From NCBI GenBank assembly GCA_030704615.1, contig CM060732.1:13392001-13456000 (forward strand): DNA of 64,000 bases, written 5' to 3'. This DNA is from Takakia lepidozioides (lineage: Eukaryota; Streptophyta; Takakiopsida; Takakiales; Takakiaceae). The first letter of the stretch is position 1; each line of letters begins with the position of its first letter. The notes beneath the pieces are model-generated. The model was not told where the DNA came from, did not search any database, and saw nothing but the letters and a program-made list of their open reading frames with translations. The position numbers and the translations under genes are program-made. This document shows, piece by piece, positions 58,423 through 64,000 of this stretch.

Positions 58423-60058
58423 CACCCCGCCCCCTCCCCTTCCAGTCCCTCTTTCACTCCCCATAGGTTTTTTTGAAAAATATGGGTTTTTGCCTGAATT
58501 CCAGGTAACTCACGTCCCAAAGGTACCATATTGAAAATTGCATCAAAAATTTCTTTTTCTATGTTAGCGAAAGCTACATTGATGGAATTTTCAATGAGTG
58601 CAACAAGACCAAGAGTAAAGAGGCATTGTAACCTCTCATTTCTCACTTTCACTTTCTCTTTGTCACTTCCTCTGTAGCTGAGAGAAGTTCAGGTTTGATG
58701 TGGAAGAACCATGGCAGATCCCTGCCATGTCTCTGTGTTTTAAGTTCATAGTAGTATTACTGTTCCAGCAGCAGTTTTGTACAGTTAAAACTTCCAATGC
58801 ATGTCAATTCTATGAATTGTTAGACCACAAGCCTTCTTAAAGTGCTGAAACACGGCCTTCCAAAAACTCTGTAGTTTAGGGGAAACTAATATTTTTAGGG
58901 ACTGTGAGTCCCAATGGGAGGCATAACCAGACACTGCACCACAGCGGGTCCTCCAAATAAGGCTGTGTGGAGTGTGGATTTGCACACAGAAGCGCCTGCT
59001 GTGCGCTCATTGTGCCCTTAGCACTAGACTGTTTAGGGATGAACTCAGCTTGTAAATAGGAGCAATTTGACACATTGGGCAGGGAGCATAGGCCAGCCTT
59101 TCATTGGACAATCTATGGCCTAATTCAACCCTGCTTTTTTGGTAACACGGTTGTGTGTGATTGTGACATGGTTCTTTCCCATCAGAGAAAGGGCCTAAGC
59201 ATTGTTTCTTCAGTTAGCACTCTCATCCACATTATCCGTACTGCTGCAAAGCTTAGATTGTAATATAGCCTAACCTTACCCAGTTTGACTTGTACGAGTG
59301 CTTGCAGCAGCACGTTCTCTACTGGATATCTGGATATCTGGATGATGCAGGCCCTTCTCATGCTCCTCTCTCTCATCTTTCAAGCGGCCATTTGCATCAC
59401 AATAGAGCAACAGAGCTGAAATCTTCCTGCAGATCCACCATCTTGCAGCCTTGGATTCCGTTGACAGTCCAAGGAAAAATCTGTGTTGAAGCAAAACCTC
59501 GCAGCATTTAGGGTCAAGAACCATGCACATGTGGTTCCACATGCACCATCCGCACAACTCTATCCACTCTACAACATCGGGAGGGGATGAGGATGCACCA
59601 CTTTACATTGGCTCAAAAGTTCCTGCCATAGGTTCAATTCTATTTAGTCCTCAGATGAAAAAATACCCTGCAGTCCCATCTAGTTACCAGTTGTGTAACC
59701 CATTAGCTTCCCATTCGCTTTCAGTGTCATTTTTATTCAATCCTTCTCAAATGGAAAGACCTCCCGCATTCATGTACACAGGTCTCCCGATCAAGGTAAT
59801 TGTTGTAGCTACCCAGACTTTGCCAATGAGTGACAGGGGACTTCCACTGCTGCTGCAAGCATACTATGCATACAAGGTCTTCACCCAAGAATGTGACCCT
59901 TCCTGGCACCCTTTGCCATCCACATCATCCAAGGACCATGACATCTACAAAATTCTGACCGTCAGTAACCCAGTTGACTCTTTATTATCCCCAAGCTGGA
60001 ATGAATGTAGTATCGCCTCTCCTTTCAACTATGCATGTATCTATTGGCAAAGCATCCA
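58423..60058. other. Convergent intergenic region, MATE and FTSHI1
   Basis: The 3' ends of the MATE and FTSHI1 genes face each other across 1.6 kb. A 180-codon plus-strand frame at 59523-60065 has no recognised domain and I do not accept it as a gene. Confidence 0.5.

Positions 60059-64000
<3,942 letters not shown>

Overview
This is nuclear DNA of a land plant. It holds intron-rich genes for plastid proteins (ABCB29-type half ABC transporter, BASS4-type carrier, inactive FtsH homologue FTSHI1/ARC1), a secretory class III peroxidase, a DTX/MATE transporter and a plant-specific EFFECTOR OF TRANSCRIPTION (ET) gene. Degenerate TTTAGGG-like tracts, a CACTA transposon and a tRNA-derived SINE also fit a plant. 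The gene-poor layout, the bryophyte/fern/lycophyte flavour of the DUF7869-type transposon and the divergence of the proteins suggest a seed-free plant. That placement is inference.

Layout. 1-2460: AT-rich imperfect repeats with telomere-like motifs. 2880-10690: a decayed mobile-element block. It has a minus-strand DUF8039-like/DUF7869-type protein gene, broken by stops and frameshifts, and a plus-strand decayed gene ending in a RING-H2 finger. Short near-palindromes recur in the non-coding parts of both. 10711-15890: satellite of about 1.01-kb higher-order units built partly from about 120-bp monomers, followed to 17720 by an older diverged relative and a 'GGGGCTGGAATTGCC' minisatellite. 18070-18510: nine copies of a 51-bp hairpin-forming repeat. 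19349-20665: a non-autonomous CACTA element with a 28-bp inverted terminal repeat. 20700-24500: small repeats and no recognised gene.

24522-28016 (+): ET gene, four exons, 454 aa. It converges on the minus-strand ABCB29-like gene (28495-33295, ten exons, 697 aa). Upstream of that, also on the minus strand, is a two-exon acidic coiled-coil protein of unknown function (33900-35428). 37069-38896 (-): peroxidase with a 2-nt frameshift. 42611-48882 (-): BASS4-like gene whose splice junctions only partly resolve. 49685-49932: SINE. 50000-56100: no recognised gene, apart from a 74-bp tandem repeat at 55285-55500. 56139-58422 (+): MATE transporter, two exons, 563 aa. It converges on the 3' part of FTSHI1 (60059-64000, minus, running off the window).

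Three of the intact or near-intact genes (ABCB29, BASS4, FTSHI1) act at the plastid envelope or in the plastid, and the MATE protein is another membrane transporter. Eukaryotic neighbours are normally independent, so I infer no operon-like logic. The genes themselves carry the surprises. The ABCB29 model lacks a block of the first membrane domain. FTSHI1 keeps the first H and the E of the HExxH protease motif but has lost the second H. Exon boundaries were placed by eye from GT/AG sites, reading phase and family knowledge.
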